DNA of 64,000 nucleotides, taken from assembly GCF_023371205.1 (NCBI RefSeq), contig NZ_JAMCCO010000001.1, positions 492,662 through 556,661 on the forward strand, read 5' to 3'. A program made the translations under genes and the position numbers. Below are positions 44,154-63,166 of this stretch, piece by piece. Within the stretch, counting starts at the first letter, position 1, and every line of letters starts with the position of its first letter. The notes beneath the pieces are model-generated. The model was not told where the DNA came from and ran no database searches. It saw only the letters and a program-made list of their open reading frames with translations. This DNA is from Parvivirga hydrogeniphila. Lineage in GTDB: Bacteria > Actinomycetota > Coriobacteriia > Anaerosomatales > Anaerosomataceae.

Positions 44154-44774
44154 ATGACGACCGCGCGCGGCAGCCGCTTGTTGCACGACGTCGCTCTCCG
44201 GATACTGGTGCGCCACCTCGTCCTGGCAGGCTGCACGGACGTGGTTCCGCGCACGGACGCCATGAGCAGTGCGCAAGGCGTGGATCTGGAGTACGTCCGT
44301 GGCGGACAGCGACGGACTGCCAAGGTCAAGGCGGACGCATACGCGGGCGACGACCAGCAGAAGGTTGCGGACAGGAGCCTGCTCTTCTACCGGGAGCGCA
44401 CGGGCTTCTACGGGCTCGAGACGCTGGCCGACACGTTCTCCCGTCAGCCGGGGTGGGTGCAAAGGTCTCAGGCTGACGAGCTGCTGTACTACCGCGTGGC
44501 GATCGCGCAGACCGAAGACGAGGTGGCCGCACTCATGGACGAGCCCGACGAGGTCTTCTTCAGCGAGCTCGCCGTCGAGCGCGATGACCTGCGCATCGTC
44601 CCGATGCGTGCGCTGCAGCAGTGGTTCGCGACCGCCGGCGAACGCTACGCGCCTCGTCCCGTGCTGACCGATGGCCGATCGTCGTGGTACCGGCTCGTTC
44701 CGGAGACCGACCTGGAGGCGAACGTCCCCGGGATCGAGCGCGTAGGAAGCATCTTCGCGCGCGTGAACGCGTAG
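44154..44774 (+). CDS. Protein of unknown function, possible nuclease-like core
   Basis: 206 residues from ATG with a GGAGGGGGAAGGG ribosome site. I do not recognise the family. A segment near residues 38-65 reads GVDLEYV ... AKVKAD, which has the D ... (D/E)xK look of PD-(D/E)XK nuclease-fold proteins; this is a weak resemblance only. Later parts alternate helices and strands (YYRVAIAQTEDEVAALM ... DDLRIVPM). It follows the CNB-domain gene by 38 bases on the same strand and may be its partner. Confidence 0.65.
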   Translation: MTTARGSRLLHDVALRILVRHLVLAGCTDVVPRTDAMSSAQGVDLEYVRGGQRRTAKVKADAYAGDDQQKVADRSLLFYRERTGFYGLETLADTFSRQPGWVQRSQADELLYYRVAIAQTEDEVAALMDEPDEVFFSELAVERDDLRIVPMRALQQWFATAGERYAPRPVLTDGRSSWYRLVPETDLEANVPGIERVGSIFARVNA

Positions 44775-44852
44775 ACGAGCGATCGCCTGGAGCGTCCGCT
44801 GCTGTCGCGCGGTGCCCTGCGTGGGTAGACACGCCCGGCACCGTTGTCGTCG

Positions 44853-44882
44853 TTGACACGCCAAGAACGCTTGCAGTAGTAT
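44853..44882 (+). promoter_or_regulatory. Promoter of the tRNA-tuf operon
   Basis: Consensus TTGACA (44853-44858), an 18-base spacer and TAGTAT (44877-44882). It should drive tRNA-Tyr, tRNA-Thr, tRNA-Met and tuf. Confidence 0.75.
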
Positions 44883-44914
44883 TCCTTCTGCCTTTCTGGC
44901 GGATGAGCAACTTG

Positions 44915-44939
44915 AAAAGCGATCGAGAACGGCTTTTTT
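44915..44939 (+). terminator. Terminator-like hairpin between promoter and tRNA-Tyr
   Basis: AAAAGC and GCTTTT pair around an 11-base loop and end in a run of six T. It lies about 26 bases after the expected transcription start and before the first tRNA, so it may attenuate the operon. Confidence 0.45.
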
Positions 44940-44945
44940 GTTGTC

Positions 44946-45030
44946 GGGGGTGTGCCCGAGTGGCTAAAGGGGACGGGCTGTAAACCCGTTGGCTCTGCCT
45001 ACCTAGGTTCGAATCCTAGCGCCCCCACCA
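44946..45030 (+). tRNA. tRNA-Tyr(GTA)
   Basis: 85 bases with CCA, class II with a long variable arm. Acceptor GGGGGTG pairs with CGCCCCC (one G-T pair). The loop between ACGGG and CCCGT has anticodon GTA (44980-44982). Confidence 0.96.
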
Positions 45031-45062
45031 GCGACGATCCCGCCATGGCGGGTTGCTTCGGT

Positions 45063-45138
<76 letters not shown>

Positions 45139-45170
45139 TCGACTTGTTCCGGCCGAGTCGGCCGGATCGT

Positions 45171-45247
45171 GGCGGCGTAGCTCAGTTGGTCAGAGCGCAC
45201 GGTTCATACCCGTGTTGTCACTGGTTCGAATCCAGTCGCCGCTACCA
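45171..45247 (+). tRNA. tRNA-Met(CAT), elongator type
   Basis: 77 bases with CCA. Acceptor GGCGGCG pairs with CGCCGCT (first pair G-T). The loop between CACGG and CCGTG has anticodon CAT. The three G-C pairs at the base of an initiator anticodon stem and the C1-A72 mismatch are missing, so it is an elongator Met (or a lysidine-modified Ile) tRNA. Confidence 0.92.
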
Positions 45248-45359
45248 GGCGATTCTCGCGGCTCGTGCCGCGTCTTGTTTGTAGAGGGCTGTTCGTGAAG
45301 GAACCAAGGCGACGTCCCGCTTTTGGGTCGCGTCGTCGAACCCCAAGAGGAGGAGACTC

Positions 45360-46551
<1,192 letters not shown>

Positions 46552-46568
46552 AAGCGCGCGGAACGGAC

Positions 46569-46598
46569 GGGGCCTGGGGCGAGCCCAGGCCCCGTTTT
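46569..46598 (+). terminator. Terminator after tuf copy 1
   Basis: GGGGCCTGGG (46569-46578) and CCCAGGCCCC (46584-46593) pair perfectly over 10 bases around GCGAG, followed by GTTTT. Confidence 0.9.
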
Positions 46599-46624
46599 CG
46601 CCGCTCAGGGCGCGTGTCACGTGT

Positions 46625-46654
46625 TTGACACCGCTGAACGGCGGGTGTTAGATT
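46625..46654 (+). promoter_or_regulatory. Promoter of rpmG-tRNA-Trp-secE-nusG
   Basis: TTGACA (46625-46630), an 18-base spacer and TAGATT (46649-46654), with start of transcription near 46661. Confidence 0.75.
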
Positions 46655-46718
46655 ACGCTACCGTGCGGCCGGGGGCAGAAGGCGCTCCAGCCGTTTGCCG
46701 AGGTCGCGAGGAGGACGC

Positions 46719-46868
46719 ATGAGGACGCTGGTCACGCTCGCGTGCACGGAGTGCAAGCGACGCAACTACACGACGAAGAAGAACAAGCAGAACAACCCTG
46801 AGCGTATCGAGTTCAAGAAGTACTGCCGGTGGTGCGGCACCCACACGCTGCACAAGGAGACTCGGTAA
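46719..46868 (+). CDS. rpmG: 50S ribosomal protein L33, zinc-binding form
   Basis: 49 residues, short enough to be missed by length cut-offs. It begins [19 protein letters not shown] and has two C-x2-C pairs (C9/C12 and C36/C39), so this is the zinc-bearing C+ type. GAGGAGG stands just ahead. The order rpmG-tRNA-Trp-secE-nusG is common in Gram-positive bacteria. Confidence 0.95.
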   Translation: MRTLVTLACTECKRRNYTTKKNKQNNPERIEFKKYCRWCGTHTLHKETR

Positions 46869-46887
46869 CGTTCAGCGTGACCTGCGT

Positions 46888-46963
46888 AGGGCAGTAGCTC
46901 CAACGGTAGAGCGCCGGTCTCCAAAACCGGATGTTGGGGGTTCGAATCCCTCCTGCCCTGCCA
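46888..46963 (+). tRNA. tRNA-Trp(CCA)
   Basis: 76 bases with CCA. Acceptor AGGGCAG pairs with CTGCCCT. The loop between CCGGT and ACCGG has anticodon CCA (46921-46923). It lies between rpmG and secE. Confidence 0.96.
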
Positions 46964-47038
46964 GAACATCGCCCGTCGGGGATAACCCGCGTGAACGATA
47001 GAGAAGCCGCCACGGCGGCTCTGAGGAACAGGTGGACG

Positions 47039-47269
47039 ATGGCTCAGAACGGTACCAAAGACAAGCCGAACATCTTCGCGCGCATCGGTAAGTACTTCCG
47101 AGATGTGCGACAGGAGATGAAGCGTGTCGTGTGGCCTTCTCGCGAGGAGGTCATCAATTCGAGCATCGTCGTCGTCGTCACCTTGCTGTTCTTCATCGGG
47201 TTCACGCTCGTCATCGACAGCATCTCGTCGTGGCTGTTCATCGACGTTCTCGCGAAGGTCGGCAGGTAG
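47039..47269 (+). CDS. secE: Preprotein translocase subunit SecE
   Basis: 76 residues from ATG. The cytoplasmic amphipathic helix (FRDVRQEMKRVVWPSREEV, with the invariant VVWPSR) precedes one membrane helix (about 45-68). SecE clamps SecY in the translocon. It starts 75 bases after tRNA-Trp and 3 bases before nusG. Confidence 0.96.
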   Translation: MAQNGTKDKPNIFARIGKYFRDVRQEMKRVVWPSREEVINSSIVVVVTLLFFIGFTLVIDSISSWLFIDVLAKVGR

Positions 47270-47272
47270 GCC

Positions 47273-47803
47273 ATGGCGAAGAAGTGGTACGTCATCCACA
47301 CCTACAGCGGGTTCGAGAACAAGGTCAAGGCGAACCTGTTGCACCGCATCGAGACGATGGGGATGCAGGACAAGATCTTCGACGTGCTCATCCCGAAAGA
47401 GACGGTCACGGACGTCAAAGCGGGCGGCCGCCGGGTCACCCAGGACAAGAAGGTCTTCCCTGGCTACGTCCTCGTGCAGATGGAGCTCGACGACGACTCC
47501 TGGTACGTGGTGCGGAACACGCCTGGCGTGACGGGCTTCGTGGGCAGCCAAGGCAAGCCGGTTCCGCTGTCGCGCAAGGAGTTCGAGCGCATCCAGGGCC
47601 GAGTCGCTTCCGCGGCCAAGCCGAAGACGATGACTGAGTTCACCGAGGGCATGGCAGTGAAGGTGACCTCAGGTCCCCTCGCCGACTTCGACGGAACCAT
47701 CGCCGAAGTCAACGCCGATCAGGGCAAGCTCAAGGTCATGGTGTCGATCTTCGGCCGTGAAACGCCCGTGGAACTGGGATTCGATCAGGTAGCCAAGCTC
47801 TAG
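47273..47803 (+). CDS. nusG: Transcription termination/antitermination factor NusG
   Basis: 176 residues. The NGN domain begins [15 protein letters not shown] and includes FPGYVLVQM and [12 protein letters not shown], which touch the polymerase clamp. The C-terminal KOW domain (about 120-176) reads [22 protein letters not shown]. It slows or speeds polymerase and links it to the ribosome or Rho. Confidence 0.97.
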   Translation: MAKKWYVIHTYSGFENKVKANLLHRIETMGMQDKIFDVLIPKETVTDVKAGGRRVTQDKKVFPGYVLVQMELDDDSWYVVRNTPGVTGFVGSQGKPVPLSRKEFERIQGRVASAAKPKTMTEFTEGMAVKVTSGPLADFDGTIAEVNADQGKLKVMVSIFGRETPVELGFDQVAKL

Positions 47804-47923
47804 CGAGAACGTGGGACCGCGCCGAGCCGCGGGGAGTGATGCACCCCGGCGCTTCTCGGTTCGACGAGGGACCTTGGAATAAGAAAAGGCAGATCGCGCG
47901 CCATTCGAAGGAACGGAAGAGAC

Positions 47924-48352
47924 ATGGCGAAGAAGAAGCAAGTCGGTTTCATCAAGCTCCAGATCCCTGGTGGCCAGGCCAACCCGGCGCCTCCCGTCGG
48001 CCCCGCGCTCGGCCAGCACCAGGTGAACATCATGCAGTTCTGCCAGGCGTTCAACGCTGCGACGCAGGACAAGATGGGCACCATCATCCCGGTCGAGATC
48101 ACGGTGTACGAGGACCGGTCATTCGACTTCGTGCTCAAGACGCCCCCCGCTGCGGTGCTCCTTAAGCAGGCGGCAGGCATCGAGAAGGGGTCGGCCGTGC
48201 CGAACCGCACGAAGGTCGCCCGCGTCACGCGTGACCAGGTGCGTCAGATCGCGGAGACGAAGATGCCGGACCTGAACGCCAACGACGTCGAGGCCGCGAT
48301 GAAGATCATCGAGGGCACCGCCCGCTCGATGGGCATCGTCGTCGAGGACTAG
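47924..48352 (+). CDS. rplK: 50S ribosomal protein L11
   Basis: 142 residues. The N-terminal domain has [21 protein letters not shown], the proline-rich thiostrepton-site loop; the C-terminal RNA-binding domain ends in the [11 protein letters not shown] helix. It binds the GTPase centre of 23S rRNA. The 120 bases before it hold no gene. Confidence 0.98.
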   Translation: MAKKKQVGFIKLQIPGGQANPAPPVGPALGQHQVNIMQFCQAFNAATQDKMGTIIPVEITVYEDRSFDFVLKTPPAAVLLKQAAGIEKGSAVPNRTKVARVTRDQVRQIAETKMPDLNANDVEAAMKIIEGTARSMGIVVED

Positions 48353-48430
48353 CAGAGGTGCTGCACGGCGCGATCGGCGCGCTGGCAGCGTGGGAGGGCC
48401 TGAAGGCCCGTTGACCACGAGGAGGAACAC

Positions 48431-49135
48431 GTGAAGCGAGGCAAGAAGATCGTCGCCGCCCAGGCCAGGATCGAGCCGGGCAAGCTCTACTCGCCGCTCG
48501 AGGCGATCCGACTGGCCAAGGAAGTCGCACCGGCCTCGTTCGACGAGACCGTCGAGGCCCACTTCCGTCTCGGGATCGACACCCGGCAGGCGGATCAGCA
48601 GGTCCGCGGGTCGGTCGTGTTGCCGCATGGCACCGGCAAGAAGGTCCGGGTCGCGGTGTTCGCTCAGGGCGAGAAGGCCAAGGAGGCCGAGGAGGCCGGA
48701 GCAGACGTCGTCGGCGCCGACGACCTGATCGAGCGGATCCAGAACGGATTCCTGGACTTCGACGCCACCGTCGCGACGCCGGACATGATGGCGAAGGTCG
48801 GCCGCCTGGGCAAGATCCTCGGCACCCGCGGCCTGATGCCGAACCCCAAGCTCGGGACCGTGACCATGGACGTGGCGCGCGTCGTGAAGGAACTGAAGGC
48901 CGGCAAGGTCGAGTACCGTGCCGACAAGTACGGCATCGTGCACATCGGCATCGGCAAGAAGTCGTTCACGGACGAGGCGCTCGTCGAGAACTACGCGACG
49001 GTGCTCGATGAGATCATCCGCGCCAAGCCGGCCGCGGCGAAGGGACGCTATCTCAAGTCCATCACCATCACTACCACGATGGGCCCGGGCATCCCCGTCG
49101 ATCCGATGAAGACCCGCGGCCTGCTTGAGGAGTAG
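48431..49135 (+). CDS. rplA: 50S ribosomal protein L1
   Basis: 234 residues from GTG with GAGGAG ahead. Family segments include [50 protein letters not shown]-type sequence and [11 protein letters not shown]. It builds the L1 stalk and in many bacteria represses its own operon. It is 78 bases after rplK. Confidence 0.98.
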   Translation: MKRGKKIVAAQARIEPGKLYSPLEAIRLAKEVAPASFDETVEAHFRLGIDTRQADQQVRGSVVLPHGTGKKVRVAVFAQGEKAKEAEEAGADVVGADDLIERIQNGFLDFDATVATPDMMAKVGRLGKILGTRGLMPNPKLGTVTMDVARVVKELKAGKVEYRADKYGIVHIGIGKKSFTDEALVENYATVLDEIIRAKPAAAKGRYLKSITITTTMGPGIPVDPMKTRGLLEE

Positions 49136-49148
49136 GAACCGGCCCCGG

Positions 49149-49178
49149 TTGCGCCGGGCCGTTCCAGGGTGCGATAAT
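49149..49178 (+). promoter_or_regulatory. Promoter of rplJL
   Basis: TTGCGC (49149-49154), an 18-base spacer and GATAAT (49173-49178). The start would be near 49185, just before the L10-type leader. Confidence 0.5.
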
Positions 49179-49204
49179 CGCGCCCGCAGTTGACAACACC
49201 GGAC

Positions 49205-49403
49205 ACGACCGCTGCCGAAGACAGCCGGTGCCTGGCAAGACCAGGCGTAAAAGGACGTTGAGCGTCCTGCCTGCCGAGGCGGAGCCGATGATCGTCGTGG
49301 GATCGCCACGCGGCCTCCGCCTGCTGTTTGGGCGGGGGCCGCTTCGCTAACGGGACACCGTGCGAGCGGCCACTCGCGCGCAGGGCTTACAAGCCCTCGC
49401 GCG
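49205..49403 (+). ncRNA. L10 ribosomal protein leader
   Basis: The 297-base gap between rplA and rplJ holds the features of the L10 leader that the L10(L12) complex binds for autoregulation: GCTGCCGAAGACAGCCGGTG near 49211, then AAGACC, then a GCCTGCCGAGG box near 49270. AGGACG/CGTCCT form a small hairpin. A long stem follows (AGGCGGAG 49277-49284 with CTCCGCCT 49315-49322), and a second one (49376-49403, with AGGGCTT/AAGCCCT) ends 16 bases before the rplJ ribosome site. Exact borders are approximate. Confidence 0.75.
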
Positions 49404-49432
49404 GGCGTGTTCGTACGGAAGGAGGGATGAAC

Positions 49433-49954
49433 ATGCCGACAGCCGAGAAGGCCGCGTTGGTCGCCGAGATCAAGGACCGGTTCGTTGCCGCGTCCGGTGT
49501 CATCATGGCCGACTACCGTGGGCTCACGGTGAAGCAGATGCAGGCGCTGCGCGCGAAGCTGCGCGAGGCTGGAGCGGACCTCAAGGTCTACAAGAACACG
49601 CTCACCCAGATCGCGCTTCGCGAGCTCGCGTTGCCGTCGATGGACAGTCTGCTGGAAGGTCCGACCGTCTTCGTGTTCGCGACCGGGGATCCGGTTCCCG
49701 CTGCGAAAGCGCTCGCGGACTTCGCGAAGGAGGCGAAGGTCCTCGAACTCAAGGGCGGCTTCGTGGACGGGGCCGTCATCGGCGCCGAGCAGGTGAAAGC
49801 GCTTGCGTCGCTGCCGAGCCGCGAGGTGCTGGTCGCCCAGGTCATGGGGCTTCTGGTCTCGCCGGTACGAGGCTTCATGTCCATGTGCAACGCGCCTGCG
49901 AGCGCGTTCGCGCGTGTCATCAAGGCCGTGGCCGATCAGAAAGAGGCCGCGTAA
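49433..49954 (+). CDS. rplJ: 50S ribosomal protein L10
   Basis: 173 residues from ATG 49433, with GGAGG 7 bases ahead (ATG 49427 lies too near it). The rRNA-binding N-terminal domain has SGVIMADYRGLTVKQMQALR and VYKNTLTQIAL; the C-terminal helix holds L7/L12 dimers. It forms the base of the L7/L12 stalk and, with L12, binds the leader RNA upstream. Confidence 0.97.
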   Translation: MPTAEKAALVAEIKDRFVAASGVIMADYRGLTVKQMQALRAKLREAGADLKVYKNTLTQIALRELALPSMDSLLEGPTVFVFATGDPVPAAKALADFAKEAKVLELKGGFVDGAVIGAEQVKALASLPSREVLVAQVMGLLVSPVRGFMSMCNAPASAFARVIKAVADQKEAA

Positions 49955-50023
49955 GGATCGTGTGGAAGAACGTGGCCGTGCGGAGGTTCCGCGCGGCGTG
50001 ATGCAGAGAAGGAGCGTTGAACG

Positions 50024-50413
50024 ATGGCGAACATCACGCGTGCAGAGGTTCTTGAGTGGGTGAAGAGCGCGCCCGCGCTCGAGCTCGCAGAGCTCGTCAA
50101 GGAGATGGAAGAGGTCTTCGGCGTGTCGGCCGCTGCGCCGGTCGCGGTCGCGGCTGCGGCTCCGGCCGCTGGCGGCGGCGAAGCGGCCCCGGCAGAGGAG
50201 AAGGACAGCTTCGACGTCGTGCTGACGTCGGCCGGCGACAAGAAGATCCAGGTCATCAAGGTCGTGCGCGAGCTGACCTCGCTTGGTCTCAAGGAGGCCA
50301 AGGACCTGGTCGATGGCGCCCCCAAGCCGGTTCTCGAGGGCGTCAACAAGGAGAAGGCCGAAGAGGCGAAGGCCAAGCTCGAGGAGGCCGGAGCCGTCAT
50401 CGAGCTCAAGTAG
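50024..50413 (+). CDS. rplL: 50S ribosomal protein L7/L12
   Basis: 129 residues. An N-terminal dimerisation helix pair, an Ala/Pro-rich hinge (about 37-56) and the C-terminal domain with [20 protein letters not shown], the factor-binding face. It recruits translational GTPases. It is separated from rplJ by 69 bases. Confidence 0.98.
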   Translation: MANITRAEVLEWVKSAPALELAELVKEMEEVFGVSAAAPVAVAAAAPAAGGGEAAPAEEKDSFDVVLTSAGDKKIQVIKVVRELTSLGLKEAKDLVDGAPKPVLEGVNKEKAEEAKAKLEEAGAVIELK

Positions 50414-50435
50414 CTCGGTTTCGGGTCTTGTGCGT

Positions 50436-50466
50436 GATGGCCGGCGGCCGTGGGCCGTCGGCCATC
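50436..50466 (+). terminator. Hairpin attenuator between rplL and rpoB
   Basis: A 14-base-pair stem (50436-50449 with 50453-50466, one G-T pair) around a 3-base loop GTG. No T-run follows, so partial termination is likely, as at the rplL-rpoB junction of other bacteria. Confidence 0.65.
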
Positions 50467-50493
50467 TCACGCGTCGTGTGTTCGAAGAATGTG

Positions 50494-50522
50494 TTGACCT
50501 GACGGGGGAGAGCGACTAGACT
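50494..50522 (+). promoter_or_regulatory. Promoter of rpoBC
   Basis: TTGACC (50494-50499), a 17-base spacer and TAGACT (50517-50522), about 53 bases before the rpoB start. Confidence 0.75.
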
Positions 50523-50574
50523 GATAGTTTGCGACTCTTGTATGCCTCTCCCGTCTCTAAGGAGGAATCGCCTG

Positions 50575-54057
<3,483 letters not shown>

Positions 54058-54059
54058 CG

Positions 54060-58307
<4,248 letters not shown>

Positions 58308-58315
58308 TCGGAGAC

Positions 58316-58346
58316 AGGCTCGCGTCCCGGTGCGGGGCGCGAGCCT
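58316..58346 (+). terminator. Terminator after rpoC
   Basis: AGGCTCGCG (58316-58324) and CGCGAGCCT (58338-58346) pair perfectly, and four more pairs (one G-T) extend the stem inward to a 5-base loop. There is no T-run. Confidence 0.65.
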
Positions 58347-58388
58347 GAGCGCGTTCGGGAAGAGGATGGCCACACCCGGCCGCGTGGT

Positions 58389-58418
58389 TTGACACGCAGG
58401 CAGCGGCTTTGTTACAGT
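58389..58418 (+). promoter_or_regulatory. Promoter of rpsL-rpsG-fusA-tuf
   Basis: TTGACA (58389-58394), an 18-base spacer and TACAGT (58413-58418), about 80 bases before rpsL. Confidence 0.75.
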
Positions 58419-58500
58419 GCCACCTTGTGGCTTCATGCCGGACGCGAGCGTCCGGTTCACGATACGGACGTGCGAGAGCAGAAACGAGCAAGGAGGGTCG

Positions 58501-58872
58501 ATGCCCACTATCAACCAGCTGGTCCGAAAGGGCCGCAAGCGGGCAGCTGACAAGTCCAAGACGCCGGCGCTGAAGGGCAATCCCCAGAAGCGCGGCGTGT
58601 GCACGCGCGTGTACACGACCACGCCGAAGAAGCCGAACTCGGCGCTCCGCAAGGTCGCTCGCGTGCGTCTGACCAACCAGATGGAGGTCACCGCGTACAT
58701 CCCGGGCATCGGCCACAACCTGCAGGAGCACTCGATCGTGCTCGTGCGTGGCGGTCGTGTGAAGGACCTGCCGGGCGTGCGCTACAAGATCATCCGGGCC
58801 GCGCTCGACTGCGCTGCGGTGAACAACCGCAAGCAGGCGCGTTCGCGGTACGGTGCCAAGAAGCCGAAGTAG
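58501..58872 (+). CDS. rpsL: 30S ribosomal protein S12
   Basis: 123 residues from ATG with AAGGAGG ahead. The decoding-centre loops are intact: [13 protein letters not shown] and [12 protein letters not shown] carry the lysines where streptomycin resistance arises, and both are wild type. It guards tRNA selection in the small subunit. Confidence 0.98.
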   Translation: MPTINQLVRKGRKRAADKSKTPALKGNPQKRGVCTRVYTTTPKKPNSALRKVARVRLTNQMEVTAYIPGIGHNLQEHSIVLVRGGRVKDLPGVRYKIIRAALDCAAVNNRKQARSRYGAKKPK

Positions 58873-58943
58873 GACGAGCAAGCGTGCGGGGCCGCGTCCG
58901 TTCGAGCGGGCGTGGCGCCGTCGTGTAGCAGAGGAGTGACGGA

Positions 58944-59414
58944 ATGCCAAGACGTGCAGCAGCCCAGCGCCGGGAGGTCATGCCCGATCCGGTGTACAAC
59001 AACCGGCTGGTCACGCAGCTGATCAACAAGGTACTGCTCGACGGCAAGAAGTCCGTGGCCGAGCGGATCGTGTACGGGGCCTTCGACCTCATCGAGGCGA
59101 AGACCGGCAACGACCCGCTTGCGACGTTCAAGAAGGCGCTCGACAACGTGCGGCCGACGCTCGAGGTGCGGCCGAAGCGTGTCGGTGGCGCGACCTACCA
59201 GGTTCCGGTAGAGGTGAACTCCCGCCGTGCGACCACGCTCGCCATCCGCTGGATCGTCGGGTTCGCGCGCAAGCGCCGCGAGAAGACGATGACCGAGCGC
59301 CTGGCAGCCGAGATTCTGGACGCCGCGAACGGCACTGGCGCGTCTGTGAAGAAGCGCGAGGACCTGTTCAAGATGGCCGAGTCCAACCGCGCGTTCAGCC
59401 ATTACCGCTGGTAA
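58944..59414 (+). CDS. rpsG: 30S ribosomal protein S7
   Basis: 156 residues. It begins [20 protein letters not shown] and has [37 protein letters not shown] and the AFSHYRW end. It starts the assembly of the 30S head and contacts tRNA in the E site. 30 bases separate it from fusA. Confidence 0.98.
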   Translation: MPRRAAAQRREVMPDPVYNNRLVTQLINKVLLDGKKSVAERIVYGAFDLIEAKTGNDPLATFKKALDNVRPTLEVRPKRVGGATYQVPVEVNSRRATTLAIRWIVGFARKRREKTMTERLAAEILDAANGTGASVKKREDLFKMAESNRAFSHYRW

Positions 59415-59444
59415 CACCGGACACGACGAGAGAGAACCGACTCG

Positions 59445-61529
59445 ATGGCTCGAAAGCAGTATCCGCTTGCCAAGACCCGTAACATCGGGATCATGGCCCA
59501 TATCGACGCCGGCAAGACGACCACGACCGAGCGCATCCTCTACTACACCGGCAAGACGCACAAGATCGGCGAGGTCCACGAAGGCGCGGCGACGATGGAC
59601 TGGATGGTCCAGGAGCAGGAGCGCGGTATCACCATCACGTCTGCCGCGACCACCTGTTACTGGAAGGACCATCGCATCCAGATCATAGACACGCCCGGCC
59701 ACGTGGACTTCACCGTCGAGGTCGAGCGCTCGCTCCGCGTCCTCGACGGCGCCGTCGCCGTCTTCTGCGCTGTGGGCGGCGTCGAGCCGCAGTCCGAGAC
59801 CGTGTGGCGGCAGGCCGACCGGTACGGCGTCCCGCGCATCGCGTATATCAACAAGATGGACCGCACGGGCGCGGACTTCCTGAACGTCGTGCAGATGATG
59901 CGCGACCGGCTGGACACGCGTCCGGTCCTGCTGCAGATCCCCATCGGCTCCGAGGACAAGTTCACGGGCATCGTCGACCTCGTCGAGATGAACGCGATCT
60001 TCTTCAACGAGGACGACAAGGGCATCAACCCGACCATCGGCGAGATCCCGGCCGAGCTTCGCGACGAGGCCGAGATGTACCGGCACGAGCTCGTCGAGGC
60101 CGCTGCTGAGCAGGACGACGAGCTGCTGACGAAGTTCCTCGAAGACGAGGAGATCTCGACCGACGAGCTGAAGGCCGCGATCCGCAAGGCGACCATCGCG
60201 TGCTCCGTCACGCCGGTCACCTGCGGGGCGTCGTTCAAGAACAAAGGCGTGCAGCCGCTGCTGGACGCCATCATCGAGTACCTGCCGTCCCCGCTGGACA
60301 TCCCGCCCGTGAAGGGGCACGACCTGAAGACCGGCGAGGAGGTCGTGCGCCACGCAGACGCCGGCGAGCCGTTCGCGGCGCTGGCGTTCAAGGTGATGAC
60401 CGACCCGTACGTCGGCAAGTTGACGTACTTCCGCGTCTACTCGGGGACGATGACGTCCGGCTCCTACGTGCTCAACTCGACGAAGGGCCACAAGGAGCGC
60501 ATCGGCCGTCTTCTCGAGATGCACGCCAACCATCGCGAGGACGTGGACGCGGTCTACGCGGGCGATATCGTCGCGGCCGTCGGCCTGAAGAACACCACCA
60601 CAGGCGACACGTTGTGCGCCGAGGAGGCCCCGCTCCTGCTGGAGTCGATGGTCTTCCCGGATCCCGTCATCGACATCGCGATCGAGCCGAAGACCAAGGC
60701 CGAGCAGGACAAGCTCACGCAGGCACTTGCCAAGCTCGCGGAGGAGGACCCCACCTTCCGTGTGCGCACCGACGAAGAGACCGGCCAGACGATCATCGCC
60801 GGTATGGGCGAGCTGCACCTGGAGATCATCGTCGACCGCCTCATGCGCGAGTTCAAGGTCGAGGCGAACGTCGGCAAGCCGCAGGTCGCCTACCGCGAGA
60901 CGGCAGGCAAGCCGGTGACGAACGTCGAGGGCAAGTTCGTCCGTCAGACCGGTGGCCGCGGCCAGTACGGCCACGTGGTCATCAACGTCACCCCGCAGTC
61001 GCCTGGCGAAGGCTACGTGTTCGAGAACAAGATCGTCGGCGGGGTCATCCCCAAGGAGTACATCCCGGCCGTGGACAAGGGCATCCAGGAGGCCATGACC
61101 TCCGGCGTGCTCGCCGGCTATCCGGTCGTCGACATCAAGGTGGAGCTCGTGGACGGTTCGTACCACGAGGTCGACTCCTCGGAGATGGCGTTCAAGATCG
61201 CGGGCTCCATGGCGATCAAAGAGGCGCTGAAGAAGGCAAGCCCCGTGCTGCTCGAGCCGATCATGGCCGTCGAGGTGAACACTCCCGAGGAGTTCATGGG
61301 CGACGTCATGGGCGACCTCTCCAGCCGACGGGGGCACATCGAAGGCATGGAGCGGCGTGGCAACGCACAGGTCGTGCGGGCCCGCGTGCCGCTGGCCAAC
61401 ATGTTCGGTTACGCGACCGACCTGCGGTCGCGCACCCAGGGCCGCGCGTCTTACACGATGCAGTTCAAGGCGTACGAGCCCGTTCCGAAGTCCATCGCTG
61501 ACGAGATCGTCAGCAAGATGCAAGCGTAA
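59445..61529 (+). CDS. fusA: Elongation factor G
   Basis: 694 residues. The GTPase domain has [38 protein letters not shown] and [10 protein letters not shown]; domains II to V follow, with the domain IV loop [11 protein letters not shown] near residue 500. It translocates the ribosome after peptide transfer. It is 11 bases before the second tuf. Confidence 0.98.
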   Translation: MARKQYPLAKTRNIGIMAHIDAGKTTTTERILYYTGKTHKIGEVHEGAATMDWMVQEQERGITITSAATTCYWKDHRIQIIDTPGHVDFTVEVERSLRVLDGAVAVFCAVGGVEPQSETVWRQADRYGVPRIAYINKMDRTGADFLNVVQMMRDRLDTRPVLLQIPIGSEDKFTGIVDLVEMNAIFFNEDDKGINPTIGEIPAELRDEAEMYRHELVEAAAEQDDELLTKFLEDEEISTDELKAAIRKATIACSVTPVTCGASFKNKGVQPLLDAIIEYLPSPLDIPPVKGHDLKTGEEVVRHADAGEPFAALAFKVMTDPYVGKLTYFRVYSGTMTSGSYVLNSTKGHKERIGRLLEMHANHREDVDAVYAGDIVAAVGLKNTTTGDTLCAEEAPLLLESMVFPDPVIDIAIEPKTKAEQDKLTQALAKLAEEDPTFRVRTDEETGQTIIAGMGELHLEIIVDRLMREFKVEANVGKPQVAYRETAGKPVTNVEGKFVRQTGGRGQYGHVVINVTPQSPGEGYVFENKIVGGVIPKEYIPAVDKGIQEAMTSGVLAGYPVVDIKVELVDGSYHEVDSSEMAFKIAGSMAIKEALKKASPVLLEPIMAVEVNTPEEFMGDVMGDLSSRRGHIEGMERRGNAQVVRARVPLANMFGYATDLRSRTQGRASYTMQFKAYEPVPKSIADEIVSKMQA

Positions 61530-61540
61530 GGGAGCCCAAG

Positions 61541-62732
<1,192 letters not shown>

Positions 62733-62752
62733 CGTCGACGGAGGGTTGAGAG

Positions 62753-63061
62753 TTGGCCAACCAGAAGATACGCATCCGGCTGAAGGCGTACGACCACGAG
62801 ATCGTGGACCAGTCCACGAAGCTCATCGTCGAGACCGCGCAGAAGACCGGCGCCAAGGTCGCGGGTCCCATCCCGCTGCCGACCGAGCGGAGCCTGTACT
62901 GCGTGATCCGTTCGCCGCACGTGAACAAGGACAGCCGCGAGCAGTTCGAGATGAAGACGCACAAGCGCCTCATCGACATCCTCGAGCCGACACCGAAGAC
63001 CGTCGACTCGTTGATGCGGCTGGACTTGCCGGCCGGTGTTCACATCGAGATCAAGCTGTAG
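62753..63061 (+). CDS. rpsJ: 30S ribosomal protein S10
   Basis: 102 residues from a TTG start, with GGAGGG 7 bases ahead. It reads [20 protein letters not shown] ... [26 protein letters not shown]-type sequence and ends VHIEIKL. It belongs to the 30S head and is NusE in antitermination. It opens the S10 ribosomal operon, here joined to the str operon. Confidence 0.97.
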   Translation: MANQKIRIRLKAYDHEIVDQSTKLIVETAQKTGAKVAGPIPLPTERSLYCVIRSPHVNKDSREQFEMKTHKRLIDILEPTPKTVDSLMRLDLPAGVHIEIKL

Positions 63062-63166
63062 CAAGGCGTGTCTCCGCGCGTGCGGGGACGCGTGTGGCCG
63101 GTCCGCTGGGAAGGCACTGAGCGCCGCAGGGTCCCATGACCGAAGAGACGAGAAGGTGAGTCGAAG

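Noticed and set aside
49190-49195. TTGACA as -35 of a promoter for rplJ
   Set aside because: No -10-like sequence occurs 15-19 bases later; the GATAAT upstream at 49173 is a better promoter element.
50542-50574. ATG at 50542 as rpoB start
   Set aside because: It lies about 20 bases after the -10 box with no ribosome site, whereas GTG 50575 has AAGGAGG at proper distance.
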